From Gordonia asplenii (GTDB lineage Bacteria > Actinomycetota > Actinomycetes > Mycobacteriales > Mycobacteriaceae): a stretch of 64,000 nt of DNA. Where the stretch lies: positions 1 to 64,000 of the forward strand of contig NZ_JABBNB010000007.1 in NCBI RefSeq assembly GCF_012933505.1, written 5' to 3'. Below the pieces are notes generated by a model that saw nothing but the letters and a program-made list of their open reading frames with translations, had not been told where the DNA came from and ran no database searches. The position numbers were made by a program, and so were the translations under genes. How positions within the stretch are numbered: the first letter of the stretch is position 1; every line of letters starts with the position of its first letter. Of this stretch, positions 9,493 through 17,589 are shown piece by piece.

Positions 9493-10446
9493 TCAGTCAA
9501 CCATCCGACGCCGCAGAATCCGGCCGCCGACGACGGCTCCGACGACCGCCGCGGCGGCACCGTATTGCACCCGCCGCGACAATGCGACCGCCGCGCGAAG
9601 ATCGTCGACGCCGGGCGCACGACCGGACCCCAGCAGCGGGCGCTCCTCGGTGTGCAGGGGGTAGACGGTCGTGCCGCCCAGAGTCACGTCCAGCGAACCG
9701 GCGAAGGCCGCTTCGACGACGCCGGCATTGGGGCTCGGGTGCCGTCGGGCGTCGCTGCGCCAGGCATGCAGCGCCCCGCGCGGACGGCCGCCCAGCACCG
9801 CTGCCAACGCACCGGACAGTCGCGCCGGCAGTAGATTCACGGCGTCGTCGAGGCGCGCGCTCGCCCAGCCGAACCGTTCATAACGCGGTGTGCGGTAGCC
9901 GACCATCGCGTCGAGGGTATTGACCATTCGGTAGGCCAAGACGCCGGGTGCGCCCGCCAATCCCGCCCAGACCAGCGGCCCGACCGTGGCGTCGGAGGTG
10001 TTCTCGGCGATGGATTCGATGGTGGCGCGGCAGATCCCGGACTCGTCGAGCGCCGCCGGGTCGCGGCCGCACAGACTCGGTACCAGCGCGCGGGCCGCCT
10101 CGATGTCACCGCGTTCGAGTGCGTCGGCCATGCGGTCACCGATGCGGCAGAGGGTCGTGCCCCCCAGCGTCGACCACACCGCGGCTCCGACCGCGATCGC
10201 TCCCCCGCGCTGCAGCACCAATCCCGTTGCGGCAGCACCGGTTACGCATACCGCGACGTAGCCTACCCCAGCCCCGCGCCGATCGCGGTAGGTAAGCTTC
10301 TCCAGTGCGCCCGCGAGATGTCCCATCCCGGCCACCGGATGCCACCGAGCGGGGTCGGCGAAGACCGCGTCGGCCGCCACCCCCAGCGCGATGCCGATGG
10401 CCACGTCCGACACTGCGGTTGTTCGACGAGTTGTCACGTCGCACAT
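9493..10446 (-). CDS. cobD: adenosylcobinamide-phosphate synthase CobD/CbiB
   Basis: 317 aa integral membrane protein of the CobD/CbiB family, which attaches aminopropanol (phosphate) to adenosylcobyric acid in B12 synthesis. Family signatures include FADPARWHPVAGMG near the N-terminus, SIAENTSDATVGPLVW, and YRMVNTLDAMVGYR in the middle. Its presence beside a CobC-like aminotransferase indicates late cobalamin assembly. It is the orthologue of Rv2236c by sequence and order. No cobalamin riboswitch is visible in the divergent spacer to the next gene. Confidence 0.93.
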   Translation of the reverse strand: MCDVTTRRTTAVSDVAIGIALGVAADAVFADPARWHPVAGMGHLAGALEKLTYRDRRGAGVGYVAVCVTGAAATGLVLQRGGAIAVGAAVWSTLGGTTLCRIGDRMADALERGDIEAARALVPSLCGRDPAALDESGICRATIESIAENTSDATVGPLVWAGLAGAPGVLAYRMVNTLDAMVGYRTPRYERFGWASARLDDAVNLLPARLSGALAAVLGGRPRGALHAWRSDARRHPSPNAGVVEAAFAGSLDVTLGGTTVYPLHTEERPLLGSGRAPGVDDLRAAVALSRRVQYGAAAAVVGAVVGGRILRRRMVD

Positions 10447-10502
10447 CGTACGAGGCGGGCCCGACGTCGGGCCCGACCCCGGCGCTGTGGGACCGTTGTG
10501 TC

Positions 10503-11351
10503 GTGGCCAAAGCAGCTCCCATCCCGGTCGCGGGCGTATATCCGATCGACACGGGCACCGCCGAGCTGACGCGCGACAGATTCACCGACGGATGGCTGCT
10601 GTCGATCAATGGAGCGCACAGTTCCCATATCGACCCCGACGACCCGCTCGCCCTCGACTTCGAATACATGAGGTACATGGCGGCTGTGATCGCCGAACGT
10701 GTCCCCGACGACAGTCCGGTGCGAGTACTGCACCTCGGCGGAGCCGCGTGCGCACTGCCGCGCTACCTCGCACAGGCGTACCCGGCGTCGAAGCAGGTCG
10801 CGGTGGAGGTCGACGCCGAACTGGCCCGACTGGTGCGTGATTGGTTCGACCTTCCGCGTGCCCCGCGGTTGCGCATCCGCGTCGGCGACGGGCGGGCCGT
10901 CGCCGGTTCGCTCACCCCGGCGTCGCGCGATGTCGTAGTGCGCGACGCCTTCGGTGGTGAGCCCCCGCGCACACCAGCACATCTGACGACGATCGAGTTC
11001 ACCGAGGCGATCCGTCGGGTACTCGTGCCCGGCGGCCTCTACCTCGCCAACTGCGGCGACAGCCGTGACCTCAGTCTCGCGCGGGCCGAAGTCGCCACGG
11101 TGTCGGCGGTGTTCGCCCACGTCGCGCTCGTCGCCGACGCCGGCATGCTCAAGGGGCGGCGGACCGGCAACATCGTGATCGCCGCGAGCGACACGCCGAT
11201 CGAGGCGACGTCGGAATTGGTGCGCACCCTGCTCGCCGATCCGCTGCCCGCACAGGTGATGACGGGTGCGCGGGCTAGAGAATTCGGCCGAGCCGAGGTG
11301 CGGCGCGACCGAAGTGTCGGCTTCCCGAACGACGAGTGTCCTACCGGCTAG
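10503..11351 (+). CDS. spermidine-synthase-like SAM-binding protein
   Basis: About 282 aa from the GTG at 10503. A Rossmann fold resembling polyamine synthases is visible: the glycine loop is VLHLGGAACALPRYLAQAYP, followed by the acidic end of strand 2 (VAVEVDAELARLVRDWF) and the VGDGRAVAG segment. The Asp of the polyamine-binding loop is in VVRDAFGG. Many actinobacterial members lack a demonstrated polyamine role, so the substrate is open. The frame continues upstream without a good start inside the divergent cobD gene, so the exact N-terminus is uncertain. Confidence 0.7.
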   Translation: MAKAAPIPVAGVYPIDTGTAELTRDRFTDGWLLSINGAHSSHIDPDDPLALDFEYMRYMAAVIAERVPDDSPVRVLHLGGAACALPRYLAQAYPASKQVAVEVDAELARLVRDWFDLPRAPRLRIRVGDGRAVAGSLTPASRDVVVRDAFGGEPPRTPAHLTTIEFTEAIRRVLVPGGLYLANCGDSRDLSLARAEVATVSAVFAHVALVADAGMLKGRRTGNIVIAASDTPIEATSELVRTLLADPLPAQVMTGARAREFGRAEVRRDRSVGFPNDECPTG

Positions 11352-11477
11352 TTAAACTCTGTCGGTGCGACATTTCCATCCACCCACCACGACGGCCGCC
11401 GCTGCTGCTGCGCGACCGATCGTCGGGCCCGGCGTGGCCGGAGATGTCAACCCAGCCAACGAGCCAGGGGGCAAGCG

Positions 11478-13691
11478 GTGACGGAAGAATCGTCGAGAGT
11501 CGGGTCCACGCTGGGGCCCTACCGGGTTGATGCGTTGATCGGCCGAGGCGGGATGGGCGAGGTCTATCAGGCCTACGACACCGTCAAAGACCGCACGGTG
11601 GCGCTCAAATTGCTCTCACCGCATCTCGTCGACAACGAAGAGTTCCGGTCGCGGTTCATGACCGAGTCGCGGACCGCGGCCCGGCTGTCCGAGCCGCACA
11701 TCATCCCGATCCACGACTTCGGCGAGATCGACGGGTTGCTGTTCATCGACATGCGCCTCGTCGAGGGCCAGGACTTGCGCACCATCCTGAAGAAGGGGCC
11801 CATCCCGCCGGCGCGGGCCGCCAACATCGTCGGCCAGATCGCCAACGCGCTCGACGCCGCGCACAAACACGGTCTGGTGCACCGCGACGTCAAGCCGGAC
11901 AACATTCTCATCGACGAGAACGACTTCGCCTACCTCGTCGACTTCGGTATCGCCCACGGCATGGGTGACACGAGCATGACGATGGCCGGTACCGCGCTGG
12001 GTTCGTTGGCCTACATGGCGCCCGAACGTTTCGGCGACGAGCAGGCCGGGCCCGCGGCGGACACCTACTCACTGGCGTGTGTGCTGTACGAGTCGCTGAC
12101 CGGGCGCCAGCCGTTCGTCGGCAGCAGCACCGAGTCGCTGATCACCGCACATCTGACCAAGCAACCACCGATGACCGGCATCGCGCTGGACCCGGTCATC
12201 GCCTACGGCATGGGCAAGGACCCGGCCAGTCGCTACGGGTCGACCAAAGAGTTCGCCCGCGCGATCTCGCGGGCGCTGGCCACCATGCCGCCCGTCGCAC
12301 AGAACTCCGTGATCACGCCGCCCCGGCCGCATACCGGTCCCCCGCAGTCGGGCGGATTCGCGCAGTCCGGACCGCCGCGCCAGACCGGCTGGCCGACGTC
12401 GGGGCCGCCGCAGCAGGCCCCGATCCGTCAGGTGTTCCCGGGGGCCGGGGCGGTCGGTCCGCAGGGGTCGTCGGGTCCGCAGTTCGCGTCGGGCCCCGGG
12501 CCGTCGGCGCAGTCTGGAGCCACTCAGTCGGGTCCAGCCCAGTCGGGTCCAGCCCAGTCGGGGTCCACCCAGTCCGGTTCCGGCCAGTCCGGGCCGTTCG
12601 GACAGTCGGGGTCGTCGGGTCCGCAGTTCGCTTCCGGACCGCTCGGGCGGCAGTCGGGCCCGCACGGCGCGTCGGGGCCGCAGGGTTTCTATGGTTCGTC
12701 GGGCCCGCAGGCGACGTCCGGACCACAGGGATCTGGTCCGCAGGCGACGTCGGGTCCGCAGTTCGCGTCCGACCCGCAGCGCTTCGGCTCCGGCCCGCAG
12801 GCACAGCCCGGTCCGGGTGGATTCGGCCCGCCGACCGGCGGCACGGGTGCTCCGGCCTATTTCACCGGCGCACCCAATAACTCAGGCGCACAAGGACTTC
12901 CGCCGAAGCCGAAAGGTACCAACACCCGCAAGATCGCGATTATCGCGAGCGTCGCGCTGCTGGTGATCGTGCTTGGCACGGTCGGCATCATCGTGGCGAC
13001 CAGCGGCGGCAGCGATCCCACTCCGCCGACGTCGACCGGTCCGTCGTCGTCGACGATCGCCGGCAGCACCGTGGCGTGCACATATCGCAGCGTCCCGGCG
13101 AAGGGGCCGACGTCGCCGCAGCCGCCGACACAGCAACCGAACACCGGCACCACCCTCATCGACATCGACACCTCGCAGGGGCAGCTCAACCTGACCCTGA
13201 ACCATGCGATGGCACCGTGTAACGCGGGCGCGGTGGTGTCACTCGCGAAGAACGGCTATTACGACAACACCACCTGCCACCGACTCTCGTCCGACGGCAC
13301 GTTGTTGATCTGCGGCGATCCGACCGGAACGCAGGCGGGCAGCCCGGGGTGGGCCAACATCGACGAGTTCCCGAAAAACCTCACTGCCAGCGGCGGCAAC
13401 GACAGCAAAGGCCGGGCTCTGGTCACTTATCCGCGCGGGACGGTGGCGCTGGTCAACTCCGACCCGACCGAGCGGTCGAACGCATCGAACGGCACCGCGG
13501 CCGGTACCTTGATCTTCTTCATGAAGCCCGCCAACATCGCACCGATCTACTCGGTGGTCGGCACCATCGACGATGCGTCATTGACCATCCTCGACCGCGT
13601 CGCCACCGGCGGAATCACCCCGGACAAGGGCACCACCGAATACGGTCGGCCCAATACGCCGGTAGTGATCTCGACGGCGACGGTGAAGTGA
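11478..13691 (+). CDS. transmembrane Ser/Thr protein kinase with extracellular cyclophilin-like domain
   Basis: 737 aa from GTG 11478. Kinase domain at about residues 10-275: glycine loop GRGGMGEVY, Lys in VALKLL, catalytic HRDVKPDN, DFG and MAPE, so an active PknB-type kinase is expected. A linker of about 200 residues (280-480) is built from QSG/SGPQ-type repeats. A single transmembrane helix follows (about 482-505), then an extracellular peptidyl-prolyl isomerase-like domain (about 555-735). Cyclophilin marks are CHRLSSDGT and CGDPTGT, but the Gln/Phe positions of the canonical active site (QCGDP, GSQFF) are replaced (ICGDP, AGTLIFF). The sensor may thus bind peptides or peptidoglycan-linked ligands rather than catalyse. 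No PASTA repeats are present. Confidence 0.88.
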   Translation: MTEESSRVGSTLGPYRVDALIGRGGMGEVYQAYDTVKDRTVALKLLSPHLVDNEEFRSRFMTESRTAARLSEPHIIPIHDFGEIDGLLFIDMRLVEGQDLRTILKKGPIPPARAANIVGQIANALDAAHKHGLVHRDVKPDNILIDENDFAYLVDFGIAHGMGDTSMTMAGTALGSLAYMAPERFGDEQAGPAADTYSLACVLYESLTGRQPFVGSSTESLITAHLTKQPPMTGIALDPVIAYGMGKDPASRYGSTKEFARAISRALATMPPVAQNSVITPPRPHTGPPQSGGFAQSGPPRQTGWPTSGPPQQAPIRQVFPGAGAVGPQGSSGPQFASGPGPSAQSGATQSGPAQSGPAQSGSTQSGSGQSGPFGQSGSSGPQFASGPLGRQSGPHGASGPQGFYGSSGPQATSGPQGSGPQATSGPQFASDPQRFGSGPQAQPGPGGFGPPTGGTGAPAYFTGAPNNSGAQGLPPKPKGTNTRKIAIIASVALLVIVLGTVGIIVATSGGSDPTPPTSTGPSSSTIAGSTVACTYRSVPAKGPTSPQPPTQQPNTGTTLIDIDTSQGQLNLTLNHAMAPCNAGAVVSLAKNGYYDNTTCHRLSSDGTLLICGDPTGTQAGSPGWANIDEFPKNLTASGGNDSKGRALVTYPRGTVALVNSDPTERSNASNGTAAGTLIFFMKPANIAPIYSVVGTIDDASLTILDRVATGGITPDKGTTEYGRPNTPVVISTATVK

Positions 13692-13698
13692 CTAGGCC

Positions 13699-14517
13699 CT
13701 AGACGACGTAGTTCAGTTTCGCCACGATGGTCTGCGCGAGGGCGGTGTCGCCGTCCGCGGTCACCGACGTCGGGTCGGCGCTGCTGCGGCCGCCTGCCAG
13801 TCGCGCAAGGTCGACGGCGTCGACGCGCAGCGTCACATCCGGTGCGGCCGAGCCGAAGTCGTCGACGAGGCCGGCTCGATCACCGACGTAGATACGCGCG
13901 GTCGCCGTCGCCGCACCGGTGACGTCGACCTGAACGCGCGTGCCCGACGGTGCACTGGCTCGTTTCCCGACGACGTAGGGCAGGCTCGCGAAGATCTCGG
14001 TGATCCCCCACTCCGCCGCAGCCGACTGCGCGGGAGCGGGCAGCCGCAGGCTGTCGCGCAGGTCGATGTCGTGAACCCAGCAGTCGAAGGTGCGGATCCG
14101 CATGAACCGACCGTACGAGTCCGGTCCGGCCGGGGTGGCGGTCTGGGCGTCGAAGTCGTTCTGCGACATGGCGTTGAGCGTGCCGGTACGCACGGCGATG
14201 ATCTCGTCGTAGGCGTCGAGCACCTGCTGCCGGCTCGATTTCCGGAAATGCGTGAGCCAGCGCTCGTTGAGTTCGCCGATCGGATTGCGGACGTGCGCGG
14301 CATCGCTGATGTCGACGTCGGGGACGGCGCGACCGTCGAGCAGCGATTCGGTGCCGATGATGTGCGCGATGACGTCGCCGGTGGACCACCCCGGCAGGAT
14401 GGACGGGCCGTACCACGCGGCGTCGTCGAGTTGGCTTGCGAGAGAGCGTAATCGAGCCCATTCGTCGATGAGCGCGGTACGCACCGAATCGATGGGGACG
14501 CTGGTGGGCTGTGCCAT
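13699..14517 (-). CDS. mycothiol-dependent maleylpyruvate isomerase-like (DinB-fold) protein
   Basis: 272 aa. An N-terminal DinB/MDMPI helical bundle (about residues 10-150) carries the motif LPGWSTGDVIAHIIGTE, whose His is a metal ligand, plus the later FDCWVHDIDLRD with two more His/Asp ligands. The C-terminal third looks like the SCP2/MDMPI_C domain. Such proteins are thiol-dependent transferases that use mycothiol in actinobacteria; substrate unknown. It is convergent with the kinase gene (7 bp apart). The ATG at 14517 precedes the fold; the same frame is open further upstream but has no homologous sequence there. Confidence 0.75.
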   Translation of the reverse strand: MAQPTSVPIDSVRTALIDEWARLRSLASQLDDAAWYGPSILPGWSTGDVIAHIIGTESLLDGRAVPDVDISDAAHVRNPIGELNERWLTHFRKSSRQQVLDAYDEIIAVRTGTLNAMSQNDFDAQTATPAGPDSYGRFMRIRTFDCWVHDIDLRDSLRLPAPAQSAAAEWGITEIFASLPYVVGKRASAPSGTRVQVDVTGAATATARIYVGDRAGLVDDFGSAAPDVTLRVDAVDLARLAGGRSSADPTSVTADGDTALAQTIVAKLNYVV

Positions 14518-14778
14518 GTCACTCCTCCTCGGCGAGCTACGCCGGTTCCGTGCACGGGTCGAGTGCCAGTGGCCGGGGCGTCGGCCGGTGAACAGACCCG
14601 TGCGGGCGCGTCGGGCGATACCCGGACGCAACCCTTCCATGCTCAATGATGTTGCGTCACAACGCAACCCCGTCGACCGCGAGCCAGGTGTCACGCATCT
14701 GACCGATCGATGCGCCGAGCGCGCGTGGTTCCGCCGCAACGGACATCGGGGGCTGCGTTGCGACCTCGCCCCCGACGC

Positions 14779-15543
14779 ATGGCAGCATCGACCGATATGC
14801 CCCCTGACGATCTTTCCGACCTCTTCGTCCGCGCCCATTCCGGCCTTCCCCGCCAGGCTCCGGGGTCGGCGGCGACCACCGAACTCCTGCTGCGGCTCGC
14901 CGGTCGCCTGCCCCGACAACCCCGCATCCTCGACATCGGCTCGGGCCCGGGATCGGCGTCGATCACGTTGGCGCAGCTGACCGGCGGCACCGTCACCGCC
15001 GTCGACACCCACCAACCCTTCCTCGACGAGGTCACCCGGCGGGCCGCGGACGCCGGCGTCGACGGTCGGATCGTCACGCTCAACGCACCCATGCAGGACC
15101 TGCCGCTCGACGACGGCTCCGTCGATCTGATCTGGGCGGAGGGCGCGGTCTACCTCATGGGCTTCGACGCCGCGCTGACGTCTTGGCGGCGTCTGCTGAG
15201 CGACGACGGCGTCGTGGTGCTGACCGAGGCGGAGTGGTCGACACCGCAGCCGTCGCACGAGGTACGACGATTCTGGGGCGCCGCCTACCCCGCGATGCGC
15301 CGAACCGGCGAGAATGTCGATGCCGCACAGCTGGCGGGCTACGACGTCCGCGCGGTGTACGTGCTGCCCGACTCCGATTGGGCCGAGTACTACGACCCGC
15401 TCACCCGCCGAATCGAGCAGCTTCGCACGGAAGGAATCGATGAGGCGATGCTCGCCGTGCTCGGCGAGGAGATCACGATCCGCTCCGCACATGGCGCGGA
15501 TTACTCCTACACCGGGTACGTACTGCGTCGACGGGCCGGCTGA
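14779..15543 (+). CDS. class I SAM-dependent methyltransferase
   Basis: 254 aa from ATG 14779 (ATG 14797 also possible). SAM-binding motif I is ILDIGSGPGSASITLAQL, motif II ends VTAVDTHQPF, and the LPLDDGSVDLIWAEGAVYLMG segment is the usual motif III region. The substrate cannot be read from sequence. It is divergent from the maleylpyruvate isomerase-like gene, with a 261-bp spacer in which I see no clear motif. Confidence 0.8.
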   Translation: MAASTDMPPDDLSDLFVRAHSGLPRQAPGSAATTELLLRLAGRLPRQPRILDIGSGPGSASITLAQLTGGTVTAVDTHQPFLDEVTRRAADAGVDGRIVTLNAPMQDLPLDDGSVDLIWAEGAVYLMGFDAALTSWRRLLSDDGVVVLTEAEWSTPQPSHEVRRFWGAAYPAMRRTGENVDAAQLAGYDVRAVYVLPDSDWAEYYDPLTRRIEQLRTEGIDEAMLAVLGEEITIRSAHGADYSYTGYVLRRRAG

Positions 15544-15688
15544 AACCCACTCCTCCTCCGGCGGGCGACCGCTTTGAATCGGACATTCGTACCTGTTGGC
15601 ATGTTCGGGCCACCATCGCAGACTTGTAGATGGACTCGAGATTGACAAGAGTCGATACGTCGGGACTTTTCAGTGGAGTGAGGAACAG

Positions 15689-16420
15689 ATGCCGCATCTA
15701 GCAGAGACAGTTGTCCGTACCCGATTCGACGGACGATTCGCCATGCACGATCGTGCCAGTGATACGACGCTCGTGGTGGGGACTCCCCGCAGCGCCCCCG
15801 ACGTCTGGCGAGACTACATCGACGGCGCCTATCGCTCGTATGTAGCCCGTGGTGTGGTGACGGCGCTCGAATTCGAGCGAGTGCGTGACGGCGCCGGAAC
15901 ATCCATGTTCTGTGCGGCGGTTGCGTCGAACGGGGACGTCGTCGGCGGACTGCGTGTGCAGGGCCCGTACCTGTACGCCGACGAATCCCACGCCGTCGAG
16001 GAGTGGGCGGGACAACCCGATCAGGGGCGACTGGTCGACGCGATCGAGTCGCGACTGTCCGAGGGGCTGGTCGAGGTCAAGTCGGCCTATGTCGACATGG
16101 ACGCACCGCACGGTAAGGCCGTCGCCGGGTTGTTGGCGCGCAATGCGTTGATCACGATGAACACCACCGAGAGTCGATACGTCATGGCCACCGCGGCCGA
16201 CTACGTTCTCGGTCGCTGGCGGTCCGGTGGAGGCCTAGTCGACGAGTCGATCGAACCGACGCCCTATCCGGACAGTCGGTATCTGACCCGGGTCATGTTC
16301 TGGGACCGGTACACCCTGGCCGAGTTCGCGCAGCCGATCATCTGGGCGCAGATGCGCGCCGAGTTCGCCGGGCTGGGTATTCACGACATGTTCGGACTGA
16401 ACACCGAAGCAGTCGCGTGA
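15689..16420 (+). CDS. unknown protein, possible GNAT-fold N-acyltransferase (FeeM/LuxI-like)
   Basis: 243 aa from ATG 15689. I do not recognise a named family with certainty. The sequence has the rhythm of the GNAT-type autoinducer/N-acyl amino acid synthase fold: an early aromatic/basic helix (YIDGAYRSYVARGVV), a strand with NGDVVGGLRVQGPYL, then EGLVEVKSAYVDMDAPHGKAVAGLLARNAL, and a later ATAADYVLGRWRSGGG resembling the loop preceding the final strands. No signal peptide or membrane segment. It converges on the E1-like pair with only 13 bp between stop codons, and its location suggests membership of the same functional group. Treat the acyltransferase idea as inference. Confidence 0.45.
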   Translation: MPHLAETVVRTRFDGRFAMHDRASDTTLVVGTPRSAPDVWRDYIDGAYRSYVARGVVTALEFERVRDGAGTSMFCAAVASNGDVVGGLRVQGPYLYADESHAVEEWAGQPDQGRLVDAIESRLSEGLVEVKSAYVDMDAPHGKAVAGLLARNALITMNTTESRYVMATAADYVLGRWRSGGGLVDESIEPTPYPDSRYLTRVMFWDRYTLAEFAQPIIWAQMRAEFAGLGIHDMFGLNTEAVA

Positions 16421-16433
16421 TCGCGTGCGGCGA

Positions 16434-17573
16434 TCACGGACTGTCGACGGAAGCCGCGGTGTCTACTCGCGCCCCGGCGATCATTGCCGCGAGGACGCTG
16501 GGTTCGAGTTCGTTCCAGGCACCGGTGCCGTCGGCCGCGGAATCGAGGAGGATCCGGTCCACTTCGATGTGATACCTGCCCGAGGGCACCGCGCCGCGGC
16601 AGACGATCATGCGCGCCGCGGTGGCCGCGAGCGCGCCGGCCATCTGCGCGGTCGATCCCAGTTGCGGCCACGAGCTGATGCTGCGATTGATCTGACTGGC
16701 CGAGAAAGCCATTCGCGGCGTGAGGCTGTCACCGACGATGGCCGCAGCCATACTCAACCGCTGGGTGGGGTCGTCCGCGTCGCCATCCGCGAAGTTCTCG
16801 CCGCGGCCGTGGAAGATCGGATAAGCGGGATCGAGATCGAACCGCTCGATGTCGAGCACGACATTGTCGCCGATGTCGGTTGCACTGACGACCGGGATCC
16901 CTGCCGCCCGAGCGCGCCTGCGCATGTCGATCTTCATGGCGACGTCGTCGATCTCCTCGATGACGACCTGCACGGCGTCGGCGTCGGTGCCGAGAAACGC
17001 CGCGGCGATGTCGGGTGCGTACCCCTGCGCGAATGCGGTGAGAGCCGTATAGGGATCGGCTTCGAGTAGCCGTCGTCGCGCCAACTCCAGTTTCGACCGA
17101 CCCAGGTCGCACACCGAGCCCGCCAGCCTATTGAGATTGGTGATGGCCAGGTCATCCGGGTCGGCGACGTGAAACTTGCGTGCGCCGGTGAGCCCGCACG
17201 CGATCAGTGCCGCCGATCCGACGCTCAATCCCGCGACAGCTATGGTCGCGTGCTGCCAGGCTTCTTGCTCCGCGTAGGTCAACAGGTGGCGATTACGCGC
17301 AGACTTCAACCGATAGAAGATATCCGATTCGGGCAGTCTCACTATCGTGCGACGCCAGGGGTAAATCGCGTAGCTGCTGTGTGCCTCGACCGTCGCGTCG
17401 TCGTTCAGATCGATCGACGCGGGCCGCGGTGACGGATCAACGTGCTCGAGCTGATCCAATTGTCGCAGTTCAGGTTTCGCCTGTATCCACGCGTCGACGA
17501 AGTCATACCCGGTCGAACCGATCAGCTGCGTGATTCGTTCGCTGTCGGCCGCGGGCTGCAGCAATTCGAACAT
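16434..17573 (-). CDS. free-standing E1/ThiF-like adenylating protein (Rv1355c/MoeY type)
   Basis: 379 aa. An N-terminal segment of about 100 residues ends in YAIYPWRRTIVRLPESDIFYRLK, typical of Rv1355c-family proteins. An E1-like Rossmann domain follows, with glycine loop GLSVGS (115-120), DPDD, TNLNR (145-149) with the conserved Arg, and Lys161. ThiF/MoeB/E1 enzymes adenylate the C-terminus of ubiquitin-like proteins or other carboxylates. No ThiF-type CxxC zinc pairs are present, and no obvious catalytic Cys lies in the usual position. The nitroreductase-like C-terminal half I associate with M. tuberculosis Rv1355c is absent. It lies 16 bp downstream of, and is closely similar to, the C-terminal half of the GGDEF-E1 fusion, so it probably arose by duplication and is co-transcribed. 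Confidence 0.8.
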   Translation of the reverse strand: MFELLQPAADSERITQLIGSTGYDFVDAWIQAKPELRQLDQLEHVDPSPRPASIDLNDDATVEAHSSYAIYPWRRTIVRLPESDIFYRLKSARNRHLLTYAEQEAWQHATIAVAGLSVGSAALIACGLTGARKFHVADPDDLAITNLNRLAGSVCDLGRSKLELARRRLLEADPYTALTAFAQGYAPDIAAAFLGTDADAVQVVIEEIDDVAMKIDMRRRARAAGIPVVSATDIGDNVVLDIERFDLDPAYPIFHGRGENFADGDADDPTQRLSMAAAIVGDSLTPRMAFSASQINRSISSWPQLGSTAQMAGALAATAARMIVCRGAVPSGRYHIEVDRILLDSAADGTGAWNELEPSVLAAMIAGARVDTAASVDSP

Positions 17574-17589
17574 CGGGTCTCCGTATCGT

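Noticed and set aside
10447-10502. Cobalamin riboswitch upstream of cobD
   Set aside because: The divergent spacer is far too short and lacks the conserved B12-box sequence.
14518-15648. N-terminal extension of the maleylpyruvate isomerase-like protein to 649 aa
   Set aside because: The extra part is antisense to a clear methyltransferase; the fold begins at ATG 14517.
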